From NCBI RefSeq assembly GCF_013213835.1, contig NZ_JABSSU010000006.1:1-64000 (forward strand): DNA of 64,000 nt, read 5' to 3'. A program made the translations under genes and the position numbers. Position 1 is the stretch's first letter. The number at the start of each line of letters is the position of its first letter. This stretch comes from Winogradskyella sp. (GTDB taxonomy: Bacteria > Bacteroidota > Bacteroidia > Flavobacteriales > Flavobacteriaceae). This document shows positions 43,923 through 53,318 of this stretch, piece by piece. The notes beneath the pieces are model-generated. The model was given only the letters and a program-made list of their open reading frames with translations. It did not search any database and was not told the origin of the DNA.

Positions 43923-44113
43923 CCCATTCTCGGTAAATATATTTCAAGTTACTTAAAAAAATGGATTAGTAGAAGTATAACAATGATTATTTGATGTAGG
44001 TTAAAATAAAGACTCTGAGTGTTAGTGGTCTATAAGGAAAGTCCCACAGCTTAATTTAAATTATAAAACTTTGGTTGCATTGTGCTGGATCATTCCTCTG
44101 TCTATTCTGTTCT

Positions 44114-45508
44114 TTATAATGGTGTATAAGTTACTAAAATTGCTTGCAGTATAAACAATACCACGAAAGGTATAAATAAGTAACCAACAACGTCTCTAGC
44201 TTGTATTTTGATACCTTTTCCCATTACCGGAAACACAATGAGTAAAAAGAAAGGCTGTAATAAGTTGCTTAAGCTTTCTCCGTAAGCCACAGACATTGAC
44301 GCTCTTGCTGTCATTGCAGTAACCTCAGTAGAGGACATGTTTACATCTAATTCTTGAACCATTGAAATAATGCTTGGACCAATTACTGCAAATTCACCAC
44401 CAGCCGAAGGAATTGCAAAATTGATGATTCCACCTGTAAGATAAGAGATAAACGCATAATTGTCTTTAGAGGCAATAGAAACCAAAGCATGACTAATTAA
44501 TTCGCCTAAACCCGAAGCCATCATTATACCCATAATACCAGCGTAAAATGGATATTGAAATAATATACCAGAAATATTACTACTTGCACGTTTCATAGCA
44601 ATACTATATCTCATTGGTGTAAAATGTAAAAACATACCAATGATAAGAAAGATGAAGATCATGATGTTAAAATTAAGATCAAAACCTTGCGTATAGAAAT
44701 GATAAATGATATAAGCTAATCCTAAAGTAGCAACAGTGATTTGAAGCCAGCTTGCATTATTTAATGCGTCTGACATGGCTCTGTAAGGCAGTTTGTATGA
44801 TAGTGCTTCATCCTTAATAGAGTTATCCTCGCTTTTGTCTTCAATTTGTAGGTCTTTAAGTTCTTTCCCTTCAAATGATTTAGGTATGAGCACCCAAATT
44901 AATAAGGGTGAAAAAATAACAAACAAACCAATCATCATAAGGTTTAGTGTTGATCCTAAGCTATATGCTGTTGAAATTGTTTCATGAAGTACTCCGTTTT
45001 CAATTAGAAAGTTGTTTTCTGTATTCAAAAGTAATGCGATTGAGCTCGATAAACCACAAACCCAACCATTAAAAGAGAAATATACACATGCAACCAAAAA
45101 AGGATAGTGGATGCCTTTTATTCTTAAAGCTAATTCCCTTGCTAAAATGGCAGTTATTACAACCATTCCAAAACTTACTAAGGATAGTAATGCACCAAGA
45201 GCAATAACAATAAGGTAAACTTGTGTTGGTGTTTTTATAAATTTTGTTAAATGGTCAATCCCATTCTTTATAAGTGGTGATTGAGCAATGCAATAAGCAG
45301 TAATTATGATAAGAACAATCTGCATACCGAATGATAGCAAGTTCCAAAAACCATTATACCAACCTTCTAATATTAAAATAGGCTTTGTATCAGTATAAAC
45401 TAAAGCCAATACTATTGTAATTAAAGTAAGAAGCAAAGCGAAAACATAGGCACTAGGCATGTATTTTGTAAAGCTCTCAGTGAATTTTTGACCAAGTTTA
45501 GTAATCAT
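44114..45508 (-). CDS. Short-chain fatty acid transporter (AtoE family)
   Basis: A 464-aa inner-membrane protein with about 12 hydrophobic helices. FALLLTLITIVLALVY near the start and the conserved loop IINFAIPSAGGEFAVIGPSI (about 367-386) match AtoE-type carriers for short-chain fatty acids such as acetoacetate or butyrate. It stands alone with 190 bp upstream of the 7TMR kinase end and 249 bp before the DUF6671 end. Confidence 0.88.
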   Translation of the reverse strand: MITKLGQKFTESFTKYMPSAYVFALLLTLITIVLALVYTDTKPILILEGWYNGFWNLLSFGMQIVLIIITAYCIAQSPLIKNGIDHLTKFIKTPTQVYLIVIALGALLSLVSFGMVVITAILARELALRIKGIHYPFLVACVYFSFNGWVCGLSSSIALLLNTENNFLIENGVLHETISTAYSLGSTLNLMMIGLFVIFSPLLIWVLIPKSFEGKELKDLQIEDKSEDNSIKDEALSYKLPYRAMSDALNNASWLQITVATLGLAYIIYHFYTQGFDLNFNIMIFIFLIIGMFLHFTPMRYSIAMKRASSNISGILFQYPFYAGIMGIMMASGLGELISHALVSIASKDNYAFISYLTGGIINFAIPSAGGEFAVIGPSIISMVQELDVNMSSTEVTAMTARASMSVAYGESLSNLLQPFFLLIVFPVMGKGIKIQARDVVGYLFIPFVVLFILQAILVTYTPL

Positions 45509-45711
45509 CTTTCATTAGTTATTGATACAAGATAAATGAAAAATCTAAAATCCTATTTGGTGAGGTTGTTATTCTTAAGAATTCGTTAATTAACACTATT
45601 ATAAGTTTCTTTAACATGATGCTAACAAGCACTACCGTAAATCATTGTAACTTGCTGTTAAATCAATCAATATTAATAAGTTATTCTTAAGAAAACGCTT
45701 AGTTATGTTTT

Positions 45712-45747
45712 GAAAAGGTCTGGTTGTAGTTGGTGCCAGACCTTTTC
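45712..45747. terminator. Terminator hairpin after the recG-DUF6671 operon
   Basis: A perfect 12-bp stem GAAAAGGTCTGG / CCAGACCTTTTC with a 12-nt loop. It lies just beyond the stop of the DUF6671 gene. The T-run is better on the plus strand, but the stem itself supplies T4 on the minus strand. Confidence 0.75.
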
Positions 45748-45757
45748 TTATTTCCAT

Positions 45758-46600
45758 CTAAGGATTACAAAAATTGCAATACATTGGATCTTCTGTTTGC
45801 TTGTTGTTTGGGTATAATTTTTCTTCGGAAAAATCACAGTGTTTACAACTGTAAGTAACACTGAGTGTTGAGTTGGTTGGTGAACCGCATAAATCACAAG
45901 GTAATCCTTTTGTGTAATCCATTATACCAAATCCAGGTTTCTGGCAATTGGGGCAAATTGAATTAATTTTTTCTGCGATCTTATTTGTAGTAGTTTCTAT
46001 CACCTTCATGCGAGTAGGATTGTACATGGCACGCATATCAGTTTCAACAAAAACAGACTTATATTTAGAATGTAAATATTGAAAACCTCTTTTTAAATCT
46101 TCAATAGTTGTTATCCCTTTAATCATATCTGAAGTTTCAGATTTTGATTTCTTCAAAATTAACCCATGAGATGGAAATTTTGCACTCTCGGCAAATTCTA
46201 ATAATTCAATTTCTGAGAGAACTTCCTTTCCGTTAAAGTTAGTGTCTGTACTCAATACTTTTGCAACAATTTCTAATTTATTCTTTTTGTCAATGAAAAT
46301 TAATAGCTCTTCATCTGCACTTGCAAAAAATAAGGTTGGGTGTTGACCAAAAGAACCTTCACTGGCAATGCCTAAGTCGCAATTATTCGATTCCATTGCT
46401 TTAAGACATTTTTGACGTGCAGTATCTAATGGGTTGTTTTTTCGTTCTATTTCACCAGAAAATGTACCTAATTCATCCGTATCAAATTCTGGGTCGATAA
46501 AACACTTTACTCCAAGCTTACCTTCAAGAATTGGTGCAATGACAGCTTCCTTTTTGTGTTTGGTAGCTATAATGAGTCTCCTGTCCTTGAATAAATCCAT
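45758..46600 (-). CDS. DUF6671 family protein with C-terminal zinc ribbons
   Basis: A 280-aa protein. The N-terminal 210 residues include RRLIIATKHKKEAVIAPIL, DELGTFSGEIER and DTARQKCLKAM; the last two recall nucleotide pyrophosphatase-like folds, but no known active site is clear. The C-terminal 65 residues hold two zinc-binding pairs, CPNC/CDLC and CKHC/CNFC. It starts 3 bp after the recG stop, so it is probably co-transcribed with recG. Function unknown; a nucleic-acid role is suggested by the zinc ribbons and the neighbour. Confidence 0.75.
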   Translation of the reverse strand: MDLFKDRRLIIATKHKKEAVIAPILEGKLGVKCFIDPEFDTDELGTFSGEIERKNNPLDTARQKCLKAMESNNCDLGIASEGSFGQHPTLFFASADEELLIFIDKKNKLEIVAKVLSTDTNFNGKEVLSEIELLEFAESAKFPSHGLILKKSKSETSDMIKGITTIEDLKRGFQYLHSKYKSVFVETDMRAMYNPTRMKVIETTTNKIAEKINSICPNCQKPGFGIMDYTKGLPCDLCGSPTNSTLSVTYSCKHCDFSEEKLYPNNKQTEDPMYCNFCNP

Positions 46601-46603
46601 AGC

Positions 46604-48757
46604 TTAACTGATATAATTCCAGATGTTTCTATATTTTCCCATTTGACGATAGGTATTCAAAATAACCTGATGCTCAGGTAGAGCAAGACTTGGGTCTAAT
46701 TTTAAAACCATTTTTGCATAATACCTAGCTTGTTCTAAAATATCTTTATCTTTTACGATATCTGCAATACGTAGATTTAACACACCACTTTGTTGTGTCC
46801 CCATAATATCTCCAGGTCCACGAAGTTTTAAGTCTACTTCGGCAATTTCAAAACCATCACTAGAGCGTACCATGGTTTCAAGTCGAGTTTTACTGTCATT
46901 ACTAAGCTTATGACTTGTCATTAAGATGCAATAACTTTGTTCTGCACCTCGACCAACACGTCCACGTAATTGGTGTAATTGTGATAAACCAAAGCGTTCT
47001 GCACTTTCAATTACCATAACTGACGCATTGGGGACGTTAACTCCAACCTCAATTACTGTGGTAGCAACCATGATGTTAGTTTTACCTTCAGCAAAACGTT
47101 GCATCTCATAATCTTTATCAGCAGCCTTCATTTTACCATGAACAATCGATATTTGATAGTTAGGCATTGGGAATTCTCTAGATATACTCTCATAGCCATC
47201 CATTAAATCCTTGTAATCCATTTTTTCGCTTTCTTGAATCAACGGATATACCACATAAATTTGTCTGCCTTTTGCAATCTCATCTTTCATAAACTTGAAA
47301 ACATTTAAACGATTGTTGTCATATCTATGAACTGTTTTAATTGGTTTTCTCCCGGCTGGTAATTCATCAATAACAGAAATGTCTAAATCACCATAAACAG
47401 ACATGGCCAAAGTTCTCGGAATTGGTGTTGCAGACATCACTAAAACATGAGGTGGATAGGATTCAGTTTTCATCTCGTTTTTATCCGCAGAATGAGATGG
47501 GGTTTCCTTTTTATTTTTCTCCCATAATTTTGAACGTTGCTTGACTCCAAATCGATGTTGCTCGTCAATAATTGCGAGTCCTAAATTTTTGAATTTAACC
47601 TTATCTTCCAGTAGCGCATGAGTGCCAACTAAGATCTGTAAATTGCCATTTTCAAGATTTTCTAAGATTTCTTTTCGTTCTGAAGTTTTACTTGAACCAG
47701 TAAGTAATGAAACACTGATATTCAATTTATTAAACCATTCTAATAGTCCGTTATAGTGTTGGACTGACAAAATTTCAGTTGGTGCCATTAGGCAACATTG
47801 AAAACCGTTGTCAAGTCCCATGAGCATTGACATGAAGGCAACTATAGTCTTTCCAGAACCTACATCTCCTTGTAAAAGGCGATTCATTTGGGCATTGCTA
47901 CCTAAATCTTGTCTAATTTCTTTTAAAACACGCTTCTGTGCATTGGTTAAATCGAAGGGTAAATGCGAGTTGTAAAACGTGTTAAAATAATCTCCTACTT
48001 TATCAAAAATGAATCCTTTAATCTTTGATTTATGAATTAAATTTTTGATAATTAATTGTAATTGAATGTAGAATAATTCTTCAAATTTTAATCGAAATTG
48101 AGACCTTGAAAGTAGCTCTGGTGACTTCGGGAAATGCACATTAAAAAGCGCATCAGATTTTGATAATAATTTTAATTCACCTCTAATGGTTTCAGAAAGA
48201 GTTTCGGAAAATCTTCCCTTTGTTTCTAAAAATAATTGTTGCATTATTTTGGTTACAACTCGGTTGCTGATGCCTTTGTTTGCTAATTTTTCTGTGGATG
48301 GGTAAATGGCTTGCATTGAGGTGCGCAAGTTCTTTTTGTGTTCAGGGAGTAACTCAAGCTCTGGATGTGGCATATTAAACTTGCCGTTAAACCAGTTGGT
48401 TTTTCCGAAAATCACATAAGTCTGACCTGTTTTAAGGCTTTCTCTTATCCATTTTTGTCCTCTAAACCATACGAGTTCCATAACACCTGTGTCATCTCTA
48501 AAATCAGCGACAAGACGTTTGCCTCGTTTTTGAGCAACTTCCCTAAACCCAGTTATTTTACCAACAACCTGTACTTCAGCATTATTGCGTTGCAGTTGGT
48601 TGATTTTATAGTACTTGGTGCGATCTATGTAGCGATTTGGAAATAAATTTATAAGGTCTTGGTATGTGTGAATACCTAGTTCTGAGCGTAGTAAATTAGC
48701 TCTATTAGGTCCAACACCTTTAAGGTAATCAATGGGAGTTTGTAAATTCACACTCAT
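46604..48757 (-). CDS. recG: ATP-dependent DNA helicase RecG
   Basis: A 717-aa SF2 helicase that remodels stalled replication forks and branched DNA. It has an N-terminal wedge/OB domain (about 60-160), Walker A GDVGSGKT (about 299-306), DEQH box (about 398-401), SATPIPRT motif III, and the conserved QxxGRxGRG region (HQLRGRVGRG) followed by the TRG motif. Full length. First gene of the recG-DUF6671 pair. Confidence 0.98.
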   Translation of the reverse strand: MSVNLQTPIDYLKGVGPNRANLLRSELGIHTYQDLINLFPNRYIDRTKYYKINQLQRNNAEVQVVGKITGFREVAQKRGKRLVADFRDDTGVMELVWFRGQKWIRESLKTGQTYVIFGKTNWFNGKFNMPHPELELLPEHKKNLRTSMQAIYPSTEKLANKGISNRVVTKIMQQLFLETKGRFSETLSETIRGELKLLSKSDALFNVHFPKSPELLSRSQFRLKFEELFYIQLQLIIKNLIHKSKIKGFIFDKVGDYFNTFYNSHLPFDLTNAQKRVLKEIRQDLGSNAQMNRLLQGDVGSGKTIVAFMSMLMGLDNGFQCCLMAPTEILSVQHYNGLLEWFNKLNISVSLLTGSSKTSERKEILENLENGNLQILVGTHALLEDKVKFKNLGLAIIDEQHRFGVKQRSKLWEKNKKETPSHSADKNEMKTESYPPHVLVMSATPIPRTLAMSVYGDLDISVIDELPAGRKPIKTVHRYDNNRLNVFKFMKDEIAKGRQIYVVYPLIQESEKMDYKDLMDGYESISREFPMPNYQISIVHGKMKAADKDYEMQRFAEGKTNIMVATTVIEVGVNVPNASVMVIESAERFGLSQLHQLRGRVGRGAEQSYCILMTSHKLSNDSKTRLETMVRSSDGFEIAEVDLKLRGPGDIMGTQQSGVLNLRIADIVKDKDILEQARYYAKMVLKLDPSLALPEHQVILNTYRQMGKYRNIWNYIS

Positions 48758-48798
48758 AAAGCGAATTTACAAATTCCCAAGTATATTTTAGTTGATAT

Positions 48799-49560
48799 TT
48801 ATTGTTCTCCTTTAAGCACTAAAAGTGGTACGCGACTTTCAAAATCTGCTTTCTTTACGGTGTGATCTAATGTAACATCACTCCATAATTTTTCGAAGAA
48901 TCCACGTTTACGTCTAAAAACGCAAATTAAATCTGGATTCACAACATGAATATATTCTAATACTCCTTGAAATAAGGTGGCATTTTCAGATGAGTAGTAT
49001 TTAGAAGTTAAAATCGCTAAATCCTTGTCAAACATCAAATCTTCTGGCAAGTAAGATGGTGTTTTAACTTGAAGTAATGTCATTTGGGCTTTTGTTTCTA
49101 GAAGCGTCTCGGTTAATGGAACAAGAGCATTACTCTTATGAACGATTCCAGACTTTACTGCAGTTAAAATAGTATCAATGCTTTTGTATTCATAGTTTTC
49201 TGGAATTAAAAGCACTGGCATATCTGTTCTTTTAACTATGCTTCCTGATAAGTTGTCTAAATACTCATTGTCCCTTGTTTTTGGTGTATTTGCTGAAGCA
49301 ACAACAAGATCAACATTGTAATCTTCGCAAAATTCTCTAATATACTCTATGGTTTCACCTTCAAAAAACCTGAAATTAATATCAATATCTTGTTTTTTAG
49401 CATGTGCTATAATTTCCTCTAAGTGGTCTTCTTCTTTAATTTCGTTAAGTTGAATGCCATAAATCATTTCAGCATCGACTTCTTTCGCGAAATCAATAGC
49501 GTAGATTAATGTGGCTTTCTTTTCTCTTAAAGAGCTAATTGGTACCAGAAAGGTCTTCAT
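48799..49560 (-). CDS. Tandem universal stress protein (UspA family)
   Basis: A 253-aa protein with an N-terminal Usp domain (MKTFLVPISSL...DLVVASANTPKTRD...SIVKRTDMPVLLIPE, about 1-123) and a second, weaker copy (about 125-253). The ATP-binding Gly motif is only partly kept, as in many Bacteroidota members. A TACTTTTG element precedes it. Role in stress survival is known only for the family. Confidence 0.88.
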   Translation of the reverse strand: MKTFLVPISSLREKKATLIYAIDFAKEVDAEMIYGIQLNEIKEEDHLEEIIAHAKKQDIDINFRFFEGETIEYIREFCEDYNVDLVVASANTPKTRDNEYLDNLSGSIVKRTDMPVLLIPENYEYKSIDTILTAVKSGIVHKSNALVPLTETLLETKAQMTLLQVKTPSYLPEDLMFDKDLAILTSKYYSSENATLFQGVLEYIHVVNPDLICVFRRKRGFFEKLWSDVTLDHTVKKADFESRVPLLVLKGEQ

Positions 49561-49583
49561 TTTGGTAGATTTTAAATTTGGTG

Positions 49584-49591
49584 CAAAAGTA
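49584..49591 (-). promoter_or_regulatory. -7 element TACTTTTG of the stress protein gene
   Basis: Minus-strand match to TAnnTTTG, 23 bp before the start codon. Confidence 0.4.
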
Positions 49592-49728
49592 GTTTTAATG
49601 ATGAATAGAAATGTAGAATGTTTTGTTAAATCGTTAAAATGGGTTGATTTTAAGATGATTGCATTTTTGTAAGCGTAATGATGTGCTAAAAATTGTACTT
49701 TGGCGTTATCCTTGTGTATTTTTATGGT

Positions 49729-51711
49729 ATGAAAAAGATTTTACTGATTTCTATATTGTTTTTGTCATGTATTTGCTTTGCGCAGCAAACGGATTATGTG
49801 GATTTTAAGAGTGTAGAGGCGGATGTCAAAATAAGGTATTTTGATGATAAAGTATCTGGTTTTTTAAAGGTTGAATTTGATATTATAAAGGATATTGATT
49901 CAATTTTTGTTGATGCGAAGGATATGCGTCTAAGATTTGAGAGTTTATGGAAAGAGAAAAAGGAACGAGTCTTTCCTAAATTTGAGTATAGTGAAGAACA
50001 GAACAAAAATTTTATTGTTCATGATTTTAAAAAAGGCGAAACCTTTCTTTTATTTTTCTATTATGCCGCCAACCCCAAAAAAGCACTCTATTTTGTGCAG
50101 AAAAACGGTGAAAAACAAATCTGGACACAAGGTCAAGGGAAATATACAAGCAATTGGTTACCGAGTTTAGATGATACAAATGATAAGATTGAATTTGATC
50201 TAAAGATTACTTACCATAAAGATTATGAAGTTGTTTCTAATGGAAAGTTGGTAAATAAAATAGAAAAAGATTCAACCATTACTTGGCATTACAATATGCA
50301 GAACCCAATGCCAAGTTATCTTGTAGCATTGGCGATCGGCAAATACGATAAAATCACTGACACTTCAAAAAGTGGTATTCCGCTAGAGTACTATTACTAT
50401 CCTGAAGATTCTTTAAAAGTAGAACCAACATATCGCTACAGTAATCAAATGTTCGATTTTCTTGAAGAAGAAATCGGTTTTCCCTATCCGTGGCAAAACT
50501 ATAAACAAGTGCCAGTTCACGATTTTTTATATGCTGGTATGGAAAATACAAGTTGTACCATTTTTTCTGATGCTTACATGGTTGATGAGATAGGTTTTAA
50601 TGATAAAAACTACGTCAACGTGAATGCGCATGAACTAGCGCACCAATGGTTTGGTAATTTGGTAACCGCGACTTCTGGCGAGCACCATTGGTTGCAAGAA
50701 GGATTTGCAACGTATTATGCATTATTGGCTGAGCGCGATATTTTCGGGGATGATTATTACTATTTCGATTTGTACGAAAACGCGGTAAATCTAGGGCGAC
50801 AAGATTTAGCAGGTGATGGCACATCGCTTTTAAATCCTAAATCTAGCAGTTTGACCTTTTATCAGCGTGGTGCTTGGGTTTTGCATGCACTAAGGTCTAA
50901 AGTCGGTGATGAGGTATTTAAAAAAGCAGTTAAGAGTTATTTAGAAAAACATCAATATGCTAATGTAGAAACTTCAGACTTTATTTCTGAGGTTGAACGG
51001 TTCTATGGTAGGTCACTTTCAAGTTTTGTAAATCTTTGGATAAAAGCAGAGCGTTTTCCTGTGGAAGAAGCAATTACAATGCTACAAAACCAATCGACTC
51101 GTATTAATGAGTATTTGATGGTAGACTGTGAGGCAAATTCTTCAAAATGTGCGAATTATTTAAAGTATTATGTTTCAGATGAAGCTAAAATTAAAGTGAT
51201 TTCACAACGTCCAGAATTAGTGACTAATGATACTTTTAAGCACGGTCTTAAAGTGAGGCAGGCTATTTCACAGTACATTACTAATGTTCCTGAACGTTTA
51301 AAAGAAGATTATGAGTCGCTTTTGGATGATCCTTCGTACATCACTATTGAAAATGCGCTGTATAATTTATGGTCGAGTTTTCCGACTGATAGAGCAAAAT
51401 ATTTATCTAAAACTAGAAACATTATCGGTTTTAATGATATGAATGTGAAGTTGCTTTGGATTGTACTTAATTTAAATACACCATTTTATCAAGCCGATAA
51501 TAAACAAGCATTATTTGAAGAATTAGTGAGTTATACCGATGAAGCTTATAATGCAGACCTAAGGATGAATGCATTTAGATATTTAAACTTAATGAGTGCA
51601 TGTAACGAAAAATGTAAGTCTAATTTAGAAAATGCGAAAACACATCATAATTGGCGTATGGTTAAGTATGCCAAAGGGCTTTCAGAAAAATTAAAAGAAA
51701 AAAAGGATTAA
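49729..51711 (+). CDS. M1-family zinc aminopeptidase, exported
   Basis: A 660-aa protein from the ATG at 49729 (MKKILLISILFLSCICFAQ signal peptide); an upstream TTG would bury the signal. The GAMEN-like motif is AGMENTSC (about 273-280). Zinc ligands are H301, H305 in HELAHQWFGN and the Glu of LQEGFATYYA near 324. It should trim N-terminal residues from peptides in the periplasm or at the surface. Its TAA overlaps the ATG of the patatin gene by one base (TAATG), so the two are translationally coupled. Confidence 0.92.
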   Translation: MKKILLISILFLSCICFAQQTDYVDFKSVEADVKIRYFDDKVSGFLKVEFDIIKDIDSIFVDAKDMRLRFESLWKEKKERVFPKFEYSEEQNKNFIVHDFKKGETFLLFFYYAANPKKALYFVQKNGEKQIWTQGQGKYTSNWLPSLDDTNDKIEFDLKITYHKDYEVVSNGKLVNKIEKDSTITWHYNMQNPMPSYLVALAIGKYDKITDTSKSGIPLEYYYYPEDSLKVEPTYRYSNQMFDFLEEEIGFPYPWQNYKQVPVHDFLYAGMENTSCTIFSDAYMVDEIGFNDKNYVNVNAHELAHQWFGNLVTATSGEHHWLQEGFATYYALLAERDIFGDDYYYFDLYENAVNLGRQDLAGDGTSLLNPKSSSLTFYQRGAWVLHALRSKVGDEVFKKAVKSYLEKHQYANVETSDFISEVERFYGRSLSSFVNLWIKAERFPVEEAITMLQNQSTRINEYLMVDCEANSSKCANYLKYYVSDEAKIKVISQRPELVTNDTFKHGLKVRQAISQYITNVPERLKEDYESLLDDPSYITIENALYNLWSSFPTDRAKYLSKTRNIIGFNDMNVKLLWIVLNLNTPFYQADNKQALFEELVSYTDEAYNADLRMNAFRYLNLMSACNEKCKSNLENAKTHHNWRMVKYAKGLSEKLKEKKD

Positions 51712-52598
51712 TGCGGGCATTAGTAATATCAGGTGGTGGAAGTAAAGGCGCGTTTGCTGGTGGAGTTGCTCAGTACTTAATGGAGCACGAAAAACGCGAG
51801 TATGATATGTTTTTAGGTACATCTACTGGTAGTTTGTTGGTGCCACATTTGGCAGTAAATAATATTCCGAAACTTCACAAGATTTTTACTAATGTACAAC
51901 AACAAGACATCTTTAGTGTTAGTCCATTTGTGCAACGTAAAAAAGGCGATAGAGAATATGTGTCTATTGACTTTGTAAATTCGTTGTGGCAGTTTATTAA
52001 GATGAAGCGCACCTTTGGTGAGAGTAAGTCTTTAAAACGCAATATTCGAAAGAATTTTACTTTAGAAGAATACCAAAAGATCAAGGAAACCAAACACGAT
52101 GTTGTGGTAACGGTTTCTAACTTGTCCATGAATAGTGTAGAGTACAAGTCCATAAATGATTGTACCTATGAAGAGTTTTGTAATTGGATATGGATTTCAT
52201 GTAACTATATTCCATTTATGTCTTTAGCAAAGGTTGATGGTTACGAATATGCTGATGGTGGATTGGGTTGCGTAATACCAATACGTGAAGCGATTTTGAG
52301 AGGTGCAACAGAAGTTGATGCTGTGGTTTTAGAGGCTGAAAATATGGGAAAGCAGCGTGTGCTAGGTAAAAATCCGTTTTCGTTAATGATGAACTTATTT
52401 GGGCATTTATTAGACCAAGTGGAGCGCAATGATATTGTCATTGGGCAACTAGCAGCAAAGAATAATAATGTGAAGCTTAATTTATATTACACACCAACAA
52501 GTCTTACAGAAAATTCTTTGATTTTTAGTAAGCGATTAATGGAGAAATGGTGGAAGCAAGGTTATGCATACGCAGCCGAGAAGCATTCTAGCTATTAA
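51711..52598 (+). CDS. Patatin-like phospholipase
   Basis: A 295-aa protein with the oxyanion-hole motif GGGSKG (8-13), the nucleophile Ser38 in GTSTGS and the Asp of YADGGLG. These are all three parts of the patatin catalytic dyad and oxyanion hole. There is no signal peptide, so it is probably cytoplasmic or membrane-associated. It begins inside the stop codon of the M1 peptidase gene. It hydrolyses acyl chains of lipids; the natural lipid is unknown. Confidence 0.9.
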   Translation: MRALVISGGGSKGAFAGGVAQYLMEHEKREYDMFLGTSTGSLLVPHLAVNNIPKLHKIFTNVQQQDIFSVSPFVQRKKGDREYVSIDFVNSLWQFIKMKRTFGESKSLKRNIRKNFTLEEYQKIKETKHDVVVTVSNLSMNSVEYKSINDCTYEEFCNWIWISCNYIPFMSLAKVDGYEYADGGLGCVIPIREAILRGATEVDAVVLEAENMGKQRVLGKNPFSLMMNLFGHLLDQVERNDIVIGQLAAKNNNVKLNLYYTPTSLTENSLIFSKRLMEKWWKQGYAYAAEKHSSY

Positions 52599-52647
52599 GT
52601 TAGTGTAAAGTTTTAAGTGTAAAGTGTTTCGTTTTTATCTCTTTCTA

Positions 52648-52668
52648 CTAGATACTAGACGCTAGACA
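52648..52668. repeat. Three tandem 7-bp CTAGAYR repeats
   Basis: CTAGATA, CTAGACG and CTAGACA in a row (52648-52668), preceded by two GTGTAAAGT copies near 52603-52625. It is a short low-complexity spacer between convergent genes, of unknown role. Confidence 0.4.
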
Positions 52669-53193
52669 CTAATTATTCCACAACTTAGAAACTTCGGTTT
52701 TTATAAATGACAACGCAGCGTTGCTAGGTGCAGGATTATCAATAAGTTCAGTTAAAATAACCTCTCTCAGTTTGTCCGCTGAGTCAGTTTTGTCACTCAT
52801 GTTTGATTTTCTGATCAACTGAATTGTGGCATTTTTGGCAGCCATAATAATGCTCCAGCATTGGTCTGTAACATAGATTTGTTGCGATAAATTATGTTCA
52901 AATTCTTGCTCAATTGTAGCTACAAGTAAGCTTTCGTAATCGTCTTTATTTGAAGAAGTTGGATTGACTCTAGTTAATAATTGTGAAGGTTTAATGCGTT
53001 CTAAAAATAGAGACATGCGCTCATAAGCTTGAAGACGAATTGGGAAGGCTTCTTTTTGCAAGTCTTTTTTAATTAAAAAGTTTCGTCTATTATTTTCGTT
53101 ATCAACGTGTTCTCTAAAAAATAAAAAAGCAATGGCACCTGTAACTAATGCAGGAATAATATACATTAAAAGATCTACGAGTTGTTGTTCCAT
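52669..53193 (-). CDS. Membrane-anchored conserved protein of Bacteroidota (DUF7935-like)
   Basis: A 174-aa protein with one N-terminal membrane helix (about 7-25, LMYIIPALVTGAIAFLFF) and a helical cytoplasmic domain containing PIRLQAYERMSLFLERI and LSQQIYVTDQCWSII. Conserved in flavobacteria to my recollection, with no known function. Confidence 0.65.
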   Translation of the reverse strand: MEQQLVDLLMYIIPALVTGAIAFLFFREHVDNENNRRNFLIKKDLQKEAFPIRLQAYERMSLFLERIKPSQLLTRVNPTSSNKDDYESLLVATIEQEFEHNLSQQIYVTDQCWSIIMAAKNATIQLIRKSNMSDKTDSADKLREVILTELIDNPAPSNAALSFIKTEVSKLWNN

Positions 53194-53318
53194 ATTGTAT
53201 TTATATACGAGATTTAATTTTTGTAAAATTCGTTAATTCAAGTGAAATTCGTGAATAAATTAAATATATTTTATAATCGAAATTAAAACTTTTATATTCT
53301 TATTTCTATAAACGAATA

